From: Halobacteriovoraceae bacterium
GTDB taxonomy: Bacteria; Bdellovibrionota; Bacteriovoracia; Bacteriovoracales; Bacteriovoracaceae
Reading direction: 5' to 3'
Assembly (NCBI GenBank): GCA_020635115.1
Contig: JACKAK010000003.1
Location: 186,001-250,000, forward strand
DNA: 64,000 bases
The notes under the pieces are model-generated. The model had not been told where the DNA came from, searched no databases, and was given only the letters and a program-made list of their open reading frames with translations. Below, piece after piece: positions 55,786-64,000 of the stretch (positions within the stretch are counted from its first letter, which is position 1; each line of letters starts with the position of its first letter). Both the position numbers and the translations under genes were made by a program.

Positions 55786-57681
55786 ATGACAATTTTTAAA
55801 TCCTTTTTGAATTTTTTTACAATATTCACCCTTTTGTTTTCTCATGTTGTTTATTCAACAGAAACAACAACAACTGAAAATTCCACAGATTCGACAACAG
55901 ATACGACGTCAACCGATAACGAAGAAAAAGGATCAAAAATTTCACTCGGACATTCAAGTGGTAGCGTAGGTGAAACAAATAAAAAGGCAGACAAACATAT
56001 GCTTTGGTCTACAATGTCTCTACTTGCGGTTGGAATTTTTAGTGGAACAGCACTGGCCACGTGTACATCAAGTAGTTCAAAACTTTTTATGATAGGGGGG
56101 GCCTTTTATTTGGCCCAAGAACTGTTTAATTGGGGAAATTATGATGAAGGTTCAAAAAGATCATTAGATTTTTATTTATCAAAAAATAAGGATGATGGTC
56201 AAAGAGACTCTATCGCTGAAGCTCTCAATCAAACCAGAAAGGCCAGAGAGGCCACTGAAGATAAACAAGATGCTATTAGACTTTCAGAAACGATCTATGG
56301 AATCGCAGCAGGAATTGCGATAGCTGAATATTTTGATGTGCACAAATTTGGTATAGATCCAGAATGTGGAAAAGCTACAACAAGTTATAACCCCTCTATT
56401 CCATTTTTTGATTATGGCCAGTATGCTTTGGGTAAAAATATTTTTGAAATTGTTGAAAAAGAAAGATTAAATCAAAATGAAGTTCAGAATATGACTTTAA
56501 CAGAATACGATTATCACAAAAAAATAGAAGAAAATTATAAACTGGCAATTGGGCATGACTTAAGTTCCATGCTTTCGATAATTTCAGAAGCACATGCCAG
56601 TATGGAAGATAAATTTGGTGAAATGCTTGGCGCTGGAATAGGTCTATTGGGTGGATATCTTTTAGCTGAAAAATATAAGTGGACATTACTTCAACATCCT
56701 CTAAGAAGAGCGGTAACTTTTGGAGGAAGTGCCCTACTGGCCGAGTTAACTGCGGGTTCTCTTGACGGTGTTATTAGCGAATATCAAAAACGAGAAAAAG
56801 ATTATCAAGATTTACTCGATCTGTATGACAATACAACTGATTCGTTGAAACTCAACAATCTTACTCCTGATTCAAATACACTTAAAATTCAGCGCTCCAA
56901 GGCCCCAAAACTCACTCTTAAAACCAGTATAAATATTGATCCAAGTCGAGCTCCTTCAGAATGTTTACATGGATCTGTGAGCAATTTTGATATTCAATCT
57001 TGCAAAACCTCAAATCCAGTTAATCCAACTCCTCCAAAATTTAATATTACTGGAGTTGATATACCCACAGATTTTCAAAATGCCGCAACGACAGCAAATG
57101 AGCTTGTCAACGCAACTCTTAAAGGTGACATTGCAGGACTTAACGCAAAAGGTTCAAATTTATTAGCTATGAGAGATATCATTGATGAATTTAAAAAAGA
57201 AGGTGAAGACAAAGTTAACAAGGATAAAATTTTAAAAGGACTAGATCCAATAGACTTTCGTCAAGGTGAACAAGATTTTATAAAAGAGCTTGAAAATGAT
57301 GTAAAATCTGCTTACAACCGAATGAACCCAAGTCAACAGGCCCAAATGCAGGCCTTAGCAACCAGAGGTTTTCCGGTAAATGTAGAAAAAACAGATAAAA
57401 AAAGTGCAATCGATACCGCAGAAGTCTCCCCTGAAATATCCAAAGGAATGGATCCAAAAAGTGAAAAGAAAAAATTCAATTTTGATTTTAAAGATGGAAA
57501 GAAGAAAATTTCAGATTTTACCTCGAAGAATGTAGACTCAGCTCAGGCATTCAAAGGTTACAAACTGAATAAGGCCGAAGTGAATAAATCTGCTAATGAA
57601 GATATTTTTAAAATCATCACTTTTAGATACTTCAAATCGGCCTATCCAGTTTTTTTCAACGAAAATAAGAGTAAAAAGTAA
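55786..57681 (+). CDS. Exported multi-helix membrane protein of unknown function
   Basis: 631 residues; AAGGGG precedes ATG. A signal peptide (FFTIFTLLFSHVVYST) is followed by a Thr/Ser/Glu-rich linker and several hydrophobic segments: MSLLAVGIFSGTALA, LFMIGGAFYLAQELF, IYGIAAGIAIAEYF, MLGAGIGLLGGYLLAEKY and VTFGGSALLAELTAGSL. The C-terminal third is soluble, helical and charged. It ends with DIFKIITFRYFKSAYP, similar to the end of the giant protein at 1-4551, and both have an Ala-rich segment (SALAAD / SEAHAS) before a hydrophobic region. They may be distant members of one envelope protein family. Confidence 0.78.
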   Translation: MTIFKSFLNFFTIFTLLFSHVVYSTETTTTENSTDSTTDTTSTDNEEKGSKISLGHSSGSVGETNKKADKHMLWSTMSLLAVGIFSGTALATCTSSSSKLFMIGGAFYLAQELFNWGNYDEGSKRSLDFYLSKNKDDGQRDSIAEALNQTRKAREATEDKQDAIRLSETIYGIAAGIAIAEYFDVHKFGIDPECGKATTSYNPSIPFFDYGQYALGKNIFEIVEKERLNQNEVQNMTLTEYDYHKKIEENYKLAIGHDLSSMLSIISEAHASMEDKFGEMLGAGIGLLGGYLLAEKYKWTLLQHPLRRAVTFGGSALLAELTAGSLDGVISEYQKREKDYQDLLDLYDNTTDSLKLNNLTPDSNTLKIQRSKAPKLTLKTSINIDPSRAPSECLHGSVSNFDIQSCKTSNPVNPTPPKFNITGVDIPTDFQNAATTANELVNATLKGDIAGLNAKGSNLLAMRDIIDEFKKEGEDKVNKDKILKGLDPIDFRQGEQDFIKELENDVKSAYNRMNPSQQAQMQALATRGFPVNVEKTDKKSAIDTAEVSPEISKGMDPKSEKKKFNFDFKDGKKKISDFTSKNVDSAQAFKGYKLNKAEVNKSANEDIFKIITFRYFKSAYPVFFNENKSKK

Positions 57682-57712
57682 AAAGAATTGACTAGGAGGA
57701 TCTCTAAACTTT

Positions 57713-58450
57713 TTATTTCTTTTTGAGTTTTTTTAGGACTATAAAAGCTGCAACAGCACCTACTATAGCTAAAATCATTGTTTCATTTTCACCCAGACCA
57801 AAAATACCAGGGCCTTTATTTGGATCACGTTGTACTGCAACTTGTTCACCATCCGGAATAATGGTCGTATCATTTGCATTAAATTTTTTACCTTCACCTT
57901 CGACTGCAATAGGTTTCCAATTTTGCGACTTGGTTTGTCTAAACACTCTTAAGCTTTGTACAAGAGCATCTATAATTGCCTTATAGGCCTCATAGTGATC
58001 TTTTGATACTGAAAATGTAAAAGCAACACCAAGATCTTCTTTTACAGTTGCTAAGTAACGTGTATAAAAGCCAGGAACTTCAGAGGCCAGATGGAGTGAA
58101 TCAATCCAATTATGCCCATTAATTTCTTTCATTTTAGCATATTTATAGTCAGACTTTACTTCTTTTCCACCTGGAAGCTTAAATGTTTTAGGTTGTTTTA
58201 AATATGCCTCATAATCTTGAAGATTGTCTTGTTTGCCTCTAAGTTTTGCGGCCAGTACAATGATGGCCTCTTTCTGTCTATCTTTGTTTACACTTTGGCA
58301 AACATACTCTCCACCCTCTAAAGAACATTCCCAACCTGGAGGTAATTCAAACTGACAATATTGATTTGAGAAAAGAGCAGCGTGAGAAATATTCTGATAC
58401 ACAGCAAATAAAAAAAGAAAAATAATAAAGTTCTTCATATGACGGGCCAT
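57713..58450 (-). CDS. Exported protein with C-terminal membrane anchor
   Basis: 245 residues from an ATG with AAGGA about 10 bases upstream; an ATG four codons later is an alternative start. Signal peptide NFIIFLFLFAVYQNISHA, a mature alpha/beta-looking domain with three Cys near its start (YCQFELPPGWECSLEGGEYV), then a linker and a C-terminal anchor MILAIVGAVAAFIVL followed by KKLKKK. That topology puts the domain in the periplasm held to the inner membrane. The domain resembles the broad PsbP/Mog1-like or DUF1795 style of small folds, but I cannot confirm it. Confidence 0.75.
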   Translation of the reverse strand: MARHMKNFIIFLFLFAVYQNISHAALFSNQYCQFELPPGWECSLEGGEYVCQSVNKDRQKEAIIVLAAKLRGKQDNLQDYEAYLKQPKTFKLPGGKEVKSDYKYAKMKEINGHNWIDSLHLASEVPGFYTRYLATVKEDLGVAFTFSVSKDHYEAYKAIIDALVQSLRVFRQTKSQNWKPIAVEGEGKKFNANDTTIIPDGEQVAVQRDPNKGPGIFGLGENETMILAIVGAVAAFIVLKKLKKK

Positions 58451-58557
58451 TATAAAAACATCCTTGTTTTAATATTTATTTGCGTTAACTCTATGATATC
58501 GAAAGTAAAAAATGTTACAAGATTTTTTTAAGTGCTTTAAATAATTCTTTCTAATTT

Positions 58558-59739
58558 CTATTTGTAAATTCTGGCAGTCATACCTTTTTTAATTAATGTT
58601 TTTCGGTATTTTCTTATAACCTTAATAATTGACCAATTTGCTGAAGTTTCAAGGATGACTCCAGTTGCAAGGAGAATATTTCCGCCAAAATAGTCAGTCA
58701 AATATATATCGGCCTTCATTCCTTTTGATACATCTTGTCCGACACCTTGATCAATTTTTACAAATTTTTGTGAACTTGTAACTTTAAGAATTGTCCCTTC
58801 TGTATCGTATTCTTTGAATTTTGCTTCACGTCCTTTACTTAATTTTGCCCTATCTGATTTTGAATAATATGTAATGGCGCCAAATCCACCTATTCCAGCA
58901 TCTGTTGAAGTTCCCGAAATGACTTTGAAAGCATTTGCTTCAAACCTCCACTGATTACCTAGTTTGAGATTGAAACCGATATAGGGTCTCATGCGAGATC
59001 TATTAATAGATTGATTGAAAAAGCGAGAAGGTTCAGACCCTAAGGGAGTTTTTATAATGTCTACATCTTCTTGATTCATCGAATATATACCGTCCATCCC
59101 TACTTTTCCTGCGAATGAAGTTCCTAAAAAAGCGATTTCACCTTTATAGAGGACTTCTGCAGACAATCCATCTGGAGGTAAATTGTATGCACCATCAACA
59201 TAAATATTGATTGCATTGCCTAGATAATAAGTGACGGCCCCTCCAAAAGTAAGTTCGTTACCTTCATTTCCTAAAGAAATTGCTTCTCCATTAGCGATCA
59301 GAGTTAAATCGGTTTCGTTCGTAAAAAGCGATTTTCTGAATTTTGTGTAGAGAGAACCTTCAAATTTTTTGGTAGGAATCATAGCAACTTTAAGACCTAA
59401 CATAGCTGATTCAATATTAGCATTTGTCACTTGGTTGGCCTCAGTATCAGAAATAATATATCTTCCTCTTATTCCTGTGAACATTTCAATATATTTATTA
59501 ACTCCATAATGGATATTGGCCTCTCCATCAAATTTTTTATAGCCTTGTTCATCATTGAATTCAACTTCAGTTCCATCGGTATCATACACACCACTGGAGA
59601 GGTGGAAATCCCCCAATAAATCGAGTTTGAAAACACTTTCTCCAATATGTCCACTTTGTGGATTGTAGAGAACCCTATCTTTCATGGCCAGAATGTTTGA
59701 GGAATACATTACAAATATGAAAACACATATTTTAAGCAT
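58558..59739 (-). CDS. Exported beta-rich protein, outer-membrane barrel candidate
   Basis: 393 residues: signal peptide (ICVFIFVMYSSNILA), then about 300 residues of alternating amphipathic strands rich in Tyr/Gly/Asn (YIEMFTGIRGRYII, KFEGSLYTKFRKSLF, GGAVTYYLGNAINIYVDGAY, MRPYIGFNLKLGNQWRF), a barrel-like pattern. The last 75 residues look like a small separate beta domain (GQDVSKGMKADIYLTDYFGG ... LIKKGMTARIYK) of the kind found at the end of FlgT-like proteins. Function unknown; it may be the first gene of an operon with the gene at 57713. Confidence 0.75.
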   Translation of the reverse strand: MLKICVFIFVMYSSNILAMKDRVLYNPQSGHIGESVFKLDLLGDFHLSSGVYDTDGTEVEFNDEQGYKKFDGEANIHYGVNKYIEMFTGIRGRYIISDTEANQVTNANIESAMLGLKVAMIPTKKFEGSLYTKFRKSLFTNETDLTLIANGEAISLGNEGNELTFGGAVTYYLGNAINIYVDGAYNLPPDGLSAEVLYKGEIAFLGTSFAGKVGMDGIYSMNQEDVDIIKTPLGSEPSRFFNQSINRSRMRPYIGFNLKLGNQWRFEANAFKVISGTSTDAGIGGFGAITYYSKSDRAKLSKGREAKFKEYDTEGTILKVTSSQKFVKIDQGVGQDVSKGMKADIYLTDYFGGNILLATGVILETSANWSIIKVIRKYRKTLIKKGMTARIYK

Positions 59740-59755
59740 TAAAAAAATCCTTTTT

Positions 59756-60385
59756 TTATTCGATTATAACCTCAGGTAATGAAAGTTCAAAATGTTCCAA
59801 TGAATTTTTTGAATTTTTTGGAAAAATAAAGAGTCTTCTTCTAAGTGGCCAGTGTCCAGGTATTTTTTCAAATAAATCAATTTCTCTGATCATAAGTCGC
59901 ATCGGAAATTGAAAGTGTTCTTTGGCCTCTTGTAGGGCCTCTTCAAGGTGATGAGGATTATTAAATCGTCCTAAGGGTAGAACTACATTTTTTTCAAGTT
60001 GATCAAATTCTTTTCCATGTTTTTTCTTACTAAATCTTCCTTTAAAAGAATTAATATTGTCCCAAATGGACTCCATGCAATGAAAAATATTATCCGGGAT
60101 TTCAGGGCGAAGAAATAACATCCCATTTTGACCTTGAAAAAAGTCTAACCCCTTAAAAACGATCTCACTATTTGTATTGATATTATGTAATTGAACTTCG
60201 AGATCTTCTTCAACGTGATCGATAAACATTTCAACATCTTGATAAGGTATTTTAAAAGGTGGCAAGAGTGTCATTTGCAAAATAGTTGAGTGATTTGTTT
60301 TAGAATCGAAGCATTTACGAAAACGATCAATTTTCTTAAATTGAAATTGGTTTTGATGAAAAGTAAGACCGATAAAAAAATCCAT
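59756..60385 (-). CDS. 2H-phosphoesterase-like protein lacking the catalytic histidines
   Basis: 209 residues from the ATG at 60385, with GGAG 6 bases upstream; a longer frame from 60532 would overlap the kinase gene and is not needed. The order of strands matches 2'-5' RNA ligase-like (2H) proteins: FFIGLTFHQ, then LQMTLLPPF where H-x-T-L is expected, FFQGQNGMLFLRPEI, VVLPLGRFNN where the second H-x-T-L is expected, and REIDLFEKIPG near the end. Both motif histidines appear replaced (Gln and Val), so hydrolase activity is doubtful. Follows the sensor kinase by 89 bases. Confidence 0.65.
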   Translation of the reverse strand: MDFFIGLTFHQNQFQFKKIDRFRKCFDSKTNHSTILQMTLLPPFKIPYQDVEMFIDHVEEDLEVQLHNINTNSEIVFKGLDFFQGQNGMLFLRPEIPDNIFHCMESIWDNINSFKGRFSKKKHGKEFDQLEKNVVLPLGRFNNPHHLEEALQEAKEHFQFPMRLMIREIDLFEKIPGHWPLRRRLFIFPKNSKNSLEHFELSLPEVIIE

Positions 60386-60474
60386 TTTTACTCCGGTCAG
60401 GAAGTCTGTCTTTATTTTGAGCGTACAACTCAACTTTATTGTGATTTCTTTTGAAATAAAAGTCAAACGGTAAT

Positions 60475-61749
60475 TTAGGCCACTAAATTTTTTACTTCTG
60501 GATTTGGAAGAATTATAAGCGAGTGCCAACAAGAGTCTTCAATAAAAAATTTAAATTCTCCTCCGAGTTCTTGGCAAAGTTCGTGAACAGATTCTAGTCC
60601 TAGACCGGTAGAATACTTAACACCCTCTCCTGAAATTTTTTGAATTGTTTGCTGAAGTTTTAAATCTAGATTTTTATTTTGGCCGGCCAGATCAGTGATA
60701 TTGTTTTTGATTGTGATTCTTAGTACATCATCACGATAATCAAATTTCATTTCTACTTGTTTTGAGCCTTGTTCTGCTATATTTTTGAGTAAATTAGTAA
60801 GAATCCTATAAAAATAGGGAAAATAGACTTTGTATTGGTTTCTTTCTAAGATTGGAACAGAATCACTGATATGTCCTTCAAAAATAAACTTAGTTTGTAT
60901 TTGATGAGGTGGTAAAAAGTTTGCAACAAGATTAAAGAGTGTTTTCTTAGCAAATTCAAATGTAACGTACTCATAAAGACCAATTAAATTTTTGTGAGAA
61001 TATTGGAAATGATCTCTCACAAGAGATTCAAGCATTTTGATTTCATTATAGACACTTTCGCTCTCATTTGTATCAAGGCCCATTCTCATAGAAATTCTAT
61101 TTTGTAAAAAAAGACCCATTGAATGAGTATGATTAATGAGATCATGGAAAAAAAGTCTCTCTCTGTGAGAACTCATAGTTCTTAATGTGCCTTTACCTCT
61201 TAGAACTTTAGAAAGATGTCGCAAAGTTTGTGCTTCTATGCAAGCACCCCCAAGATAAGTTGTACCAAATGCCCAAATGATAATACATACTATAGTGATA
61301 ACAGAATATGGTTCAAAAATAATTGTTCTATTAAGTGAGTAGAATGTCGCAAAAATTAAAAGCACTATACCCATATAATAATGAGATTTTTCATGGAACC
61401 AGCTCCAAAAGCTACCCAGGGTGTTTTGTAAGAGTTGTGGGAGAAATATAGAAGGCAAAAGGCCTAAGAGAATATATGTTGTATCCTTAAATTGAAAAAA
61501 AAGTCCAAAATAACAAATTGTTTGTCCGAGGGCCAGAATCGTCGTACCACGCGTACCTCTTAGAAGAAAAGACTGTCCAAAATAGTGATGGAAAAAAAAG
61601 AAGTTAAGTCCTAGAAGTGAAGTCGTATAAAATTGCTCATGATATTCGTAGTTATTTATGATAAAAAAGCTAGTCCAAAGTAATGCACTAGAAGCGAGTG
61701 AAAAAAGAAAATAGACGTCTACAAAAGTATAGCGCTTAAAAAAATTCAT
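60475..61749 (-). CDS. Membrane sensor kinase with HATPase domain
   Basis: 424 residues. About six hydrophobic helices in the first 170 residues, then a helical hairpin with HRERLFFHDLINHTHSMG (candidate phosphoacceptor His in the FHDLINH box) and a HATPase_c domain: N box RILTNLLKNIAEQG, IKNNITDLAG at the G1 position, and YSTGLGLESVHELC as G2. The ATP-binding core is rather diverged. No response regulator is nearby. It is downstream of enolase on the same strand with a 29-base gap, so it may be read through from that gene. Confidence 0.82.
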   Translation of the reverse strand: MNFFKRYTFVDVYFLFSLASSALLWTSFFIINNYEYHEQFYTTSLLGLNFFFFHHYFGQSFLLRGTRGTTILALGQTICYFGLFFQFKDTTYILLGLLPSIFLPQLLQNTLGSFWSWFHEKSHYYMGIVLLIFATFYSLNRTIIFEPYSVITIVCIIIWAFGTTYLGGACIEAQTLRHLSKVLRGKGTLRTMSSHRERLFFHDLINHTHSMGLFLQNRISMRMGLDTNESESVYNEIKMLESLVRDHFQYSHKNLIGLYEYVTFEFAKKTLFNLVANFLPPHQIQTKFIFEGHISDSVPILERNQYKVYFPYFYRILTNLLKNIAEQGSKQVEMKFDYRDDVLRITIKNNITDLAGQNKNLDLKLQQTIQKISGEGVKYSTGLGLESVHELCQELGGEFKFFIEDSCWHSLIILPNPEVKNLVA

Positions 61750-61778
61750 GGGGCCCCAATACGAGACCCCCTGATTTT

Positions 61779-63059
61779 TTATTTTATGACATTGAAATTG
61801 TCATTTGAACCAAGTGTCTCTTCAATTCTTAGTAGCTGATTATATTTTTCAATTCGGTCAGATCTACTGGCCGAACCTGTTTTAATATGACCTGCACCAC
61901 AAGCAACGGCCAAATCGGCAATGAAGCTATCGCCGGTTTCTCCAGAGCGGTGACTAATGATGGTCTTATAATTATTTTTATAAGCAAGCTCCAAAGTTTC
62001 AAAGGTTTCGGTGAGAGTTCCAATCTGGTTTACCTTGATTAGAATTGCATTGGCCTGTCCCTTTTCAATTCCTTCTTTGAAGATTTTTTTATTTGTTACA
62101 AATAGATCATCTCCAACAAGTAAGACCTTATCACCGATGGCCTTTGTCATTTTTACCCAGCCTTCAAAGTCTGCTTCAGCAAGTCCATCTTCAATTGAGT
62201 AGATCGGATATTTAGAAATAAAGTTTGAGTAATATTCGATCATTTCATCAGTAGTTAGCGTCTTACCTTGCATGATGTATTTACCATTTTCGTAGAATTC
62301 ACTAGCTGCAGCGTCTAGCGCAAGAGAAACATCAACTCCGGGTTTAAGGCCAGCTTGCTCAATGGCCGACAAAATGAGTTCGATGGCCTCTTCATGAGAA
62401 TTGAGATTTGGAGCAAATCCTCCTTCGTCGCCAACATTAGTGGAGTAATTTTTGTTTGAGAGAACTTTTTTTAGAGTATGAAAAATCTCTACACCGGCCC
62501 TGAGGTTTTCAGAAAAACTTTTCTTCAGATGAGGAACGATCATAAATTCTTGAATATCTAAATTGTTTGAAGCATGTTCTCCACCATTTATTATGTTCAT
62601 AAGGGGAGCTGGTAATAGATATTGTCCAACCGGATTTGGTACGTTTAATCTTTCTTTAATATAAGTAAAGAGGTCCATTTTCTCATCAAGAGCTCCAGCT
62701 CTACAAGCGGCCATACTGACAGCAAGAATGGCATTGGCCCCTAGGTTACTCTTATATTCAGTTCCATCCATCTCAATCATGGCCAGATCAATTGACTTCA
62801 GGTCAGTGACTTCTTTTCCAAGAAGAGCGGGCGCAATTTTATCCTTAATATTTTTCAGAGCATTAAGTACAGATTTCCCCATATAATAGTCTTTTCGCCC
62901 ATCTCTTAATTCTAGAGCTTCACGAGATCCTGTAGACGCACCTGAGGGTACTGAGGCCCGGCCAAGATTTCCTAACTCAGTAATGCAATCAACTTCAACG
63001 GTGGGGTTGCCGCGAGAGTCGAGTACTTGACGCGCTATAATATTTGTAATTTTACTCAT
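61779..63059 (-). CDS. eno: Enolase
   Basis: 426 residues (E. coli 432). Converts 2-phosphoglycerate to phosphoenolpyruvate in glycolysis. Hallmarks: ARQVLDSRGNPTVEVDC at the N-terminus, VPSGASTGSREALELRD, NVGDEGGFAPNLNSHEEA, SIEDGLAEADFEGW, ILIKVNQIGTLTET (catalytic Lys) and the signature SHRSGETGDSFIADLAVA. The AGGAG ribosome-binding site lies 7 bases before ATG. Same strand as acylphosphatase and the MgtC gene, 88 bases downstream of the former. Confidence 0.98.
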   Translation of the reverse strand: MSKITNIIARQVLDSRGNPTVEVDCITELGNLGRASVPSGASTGSREALELRDGRKDYYMGKSVLNALKNIKDKIAPALLGKEVTDLKSIDLAMIEMDGTEYKSNLGANAILAVSMAACRAGALDEKMDLFTYIKERLNVPNPVGQYLLPAPLMNIINGGEHASNNLDIQEFMIVPHLKKSFSENLRAGVEIFHTLKKVLSNKNYSTNVGDEGGFAPNLNSHEEAIELILSAIEQAGLKPGVDVSLALDAAASEFYENGKYIMQGKTLTTDEMIEYYSNFISKYPIYSIEDGLAEADFEGWVKMTKAIGDKVLLVGDDLFVTNKKIFKEGIEKGQANAILIKVNQIGTLTETFETLELAYKNNYKTIISHRSGETGDSFIADLAVACGAGHIKTGSASRSDRIEKYNQLLRIEETLGSNDNFNVIK

Positions 63060-63147
63060 TAAATACTCCTAGGTAAAAGAAGCGAATTCTAGTGAATTTT
63101 CTAAATAATGAAAAGGTGCCAAGCGAAGGAAAAAGGATTTAAAATAT

Positions 63148-63429
63148 TTAATACTTTATATAAAACTTTTGCAGATTATTTGTATTTTCATTAGATTCTA
63201 AGTGTTCGACACTTGTAACTCTGGCCGCAGGAGGGCCGTGGTTGCAAAATTCTATGAGTTTTTGAATATCTTCCTGGGGGCCAAGTGCAAATACTTCGAC
63301 ACTTCCATCATCAAGATTTTTGACATGGCCTTTTAGTTGATTGCAATTTTTCTCAACAAATTCTAAAGTGGATTTCCTAAAGAAGACTCCTTGCACAATA
63401 CCATTTATTTTCAAGTGTAGTTTCTTCAT
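63148..63429 (-). CDS. Acylphosphatase
   Basis: 93 residues from the ATG that overlaps the MgtC stop (ATGA); a frame eight codons longer is possible but loses that coupling. Active-site pattern KINGIVQGVFFRKSTLEFV (Arg of G-x-V-Q-G-V-x-x-R) and LKGHVKNLDDGSVEVFALG, with the catalytic Asn in G-x-V-x-N. Hydrolyses acyl phosphates such as 1,3-bisphosphoglycerate, a plausible glycolytic link to enolase next to it, though this is inference. Confidence 0.93.
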   Translation of the reverse strand: MKKLHLKINGIVQGVFFRKSTLEFVEKNCNQLKGHVKNLDDGSVEVFALGPQEDIQKLIEFCNHGPPAARVTSVEHLESNENTNNLQKFYIKY

Positions 63430-64000
63430 AATTTTTGCTCGTGATGATGCCAATTATCGTGATCGATCATTCGATACTTGACTGCGTGAATCTGTAATAA
63501 TCCTTTGATCCTATTCGTGACATCAATTATCTTTTTGGGATTGATATCCATATAAACATGGAGATGTGTTTTTCCTGTGTCATCTGAATAGATTTCTTCA
63601 TATACCTTAATGACTTCGTCGGCCTCTTTCTGACAAATATTTAAAACATAGTCCTTAACCGATGTTTTAGACAAAACTTCTAAATGATAAGTTTCTTTAA
63701 GTTTGAGTATTTTATAAAATGGCCCTAAAAGATTGAGCACTACTAAAATTGTTATGGTAAATAAAGTTGCAATCAGTGGATAGCCACACCCAATAGTCAC
63801 ACCAATGGCCGCAACAACCCAAATTGTTGCAGCGGTAGTTAATCCCTTAACCCCCCCTTTTCCTTGAATAATTGCTCCTGCTCCTAAAAAACCAATACCA
63901 GAAACAATTTGAGCGGATGTTCTATTTGGATCAACTACGTTATGCACTCCATCCATGAGTAAGTGAGAAACAGCTGTATAGAGTGTAGCTCCAAGGCATA
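63426..64000 (-). CDS. MgtC/SapB-family membrane protein (5' end outside window)
   Basis: The frame stays open to the right edge, so the first residues are missing; about 190 residues are visible, enough for most of the usual length. Family signature RTSAQIVSGIGFLGAGAIIQ and GLTTAATIWVVAAIGVTIG, further hydrophobic helices, then a C-terminal ACT-like soluble domain (DDTGKTHLHVYMDINPKKI). MgtC proteins are linked to low-magnesium survival and regulation of ATP synthase or transporters in other bacteria. It is translationally coupled to acylphosphatase. Confidence 0.92.
   Translation of the reverse strand, partial: CLGATLYTAVSHLLMDGVHNVVDPNRTSAQIVSGIGFLGAGAIIQGKGGVKGLTTAATIWVVAAIGVTIGCGYPLIATLFTITILVVLNLLGPFYKILKLKETYHLEVLSKTSVKDYVLNICQKEADEVIKVYEEIYSDDTGKTHLHVYMDINPKKIIDVTNRIKGLLQIHAVKYRMIDHDNWHHHEQKL

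Noticed and set aside
60386..60532. N-terminal extension of the 2H-like protein that overlaps the kinase gene.
   Set aside because: A GGAG-preceded ATG at 60385 starts the domain exactly; the extension is low-quality sequence.
61750..61775. GGGG...CCCC pairing after enolase followed by a T-run inside the next gene, considered as a terminator.
   Set aside because: Only four pairs, competing with a GGGGCCCC palindrome, and it would overlap the start of the kinase gene.

Overview
The window is AT-rich (roughly one third G+C by eye) and densely coded on both strands. It carries many Sec-exported and lipid-anchored proteins of no recognised family, several sensor kinases, and short tight operons with ATGA/GTGA overlaps. 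Gene content and style suggest a Gram-negative bacterium of the Bdellovibrionota, Bacteriovorax/Halobacteriovorax type. That assignment is inference; no rRNA or other phylogenetic marker is present. I found no tRNA, rRNA, CRISPR array or replication origin.

Layout. 1-10.9 kb: the end of a giant coiled-coil envelope protein, a polytopic membrane protein with a cysteine-rich tail, and a large BspA/thrombospondin-repeat lipoprotein gene cut in two by a 1454-bp insertion sequence with a 17-bp target duplication. 11-20.7 kb: ordinary genes (M15 peptidase, truncated sensor, aldo/keto reductase, thioesterase, TPR protein, Nif3-like protein, S41 peptidase). 20.7-24.5 kb: a decayed island with no intact large gene. 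24.6-40 kb: a divergently arranged histidine kinase and response regulator, then mostly exported proteins of unknown function, including a 1421-residue hydrolase/coiled-coil protein, and a 7TM-type histidine kinase. 39.8-42.8 kb: a module resembling light/B12-regulated clusters (MerR-B12 regulator, DUF523/DUF1722 protein, TIGR01777 epimerase) whose regulator has one in-frame amber codon. 42.7-46.5 kb: a 1250-residue exported protein that appears to join two AAA+ modules to an FtsH-type M41 zinc peptidase. 47.8-52.5 kb: MscS channel, then a tight lexA-dinB-menE-like-menH-like operon. 52.5-61.7 kb: more envelope proteins (vWA lipoprotein, secreted ParB-like protein, beta-rich outer-membrane candidate) and a sensor kinase. 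61.8-64 kb: enolase, acylphosphatase and the end of an MgtC-family protein running off the right edge.

How the genes fit together. The lexA/dinB pair is a damage-response unit that may co-transcribe two menaquinone-type genes. The MerR-B12 operon and the epimerase gene face each other across a 186-bp spacer with a 13-bp perfect inverted repeat, each arm holding a -10-like CATAAT, so both promoters probably answer to one regulator. Six convergent gene pairs overlap at their 3' ends, leaving no room for conventional terminators there.

Most notable items: the exported AAA+/M41 fusion, the precisely reconstructable IS-split adhesin, the transposase leader that hides its own ribosome-binding site, and the amber-interrupted B12 regulator.
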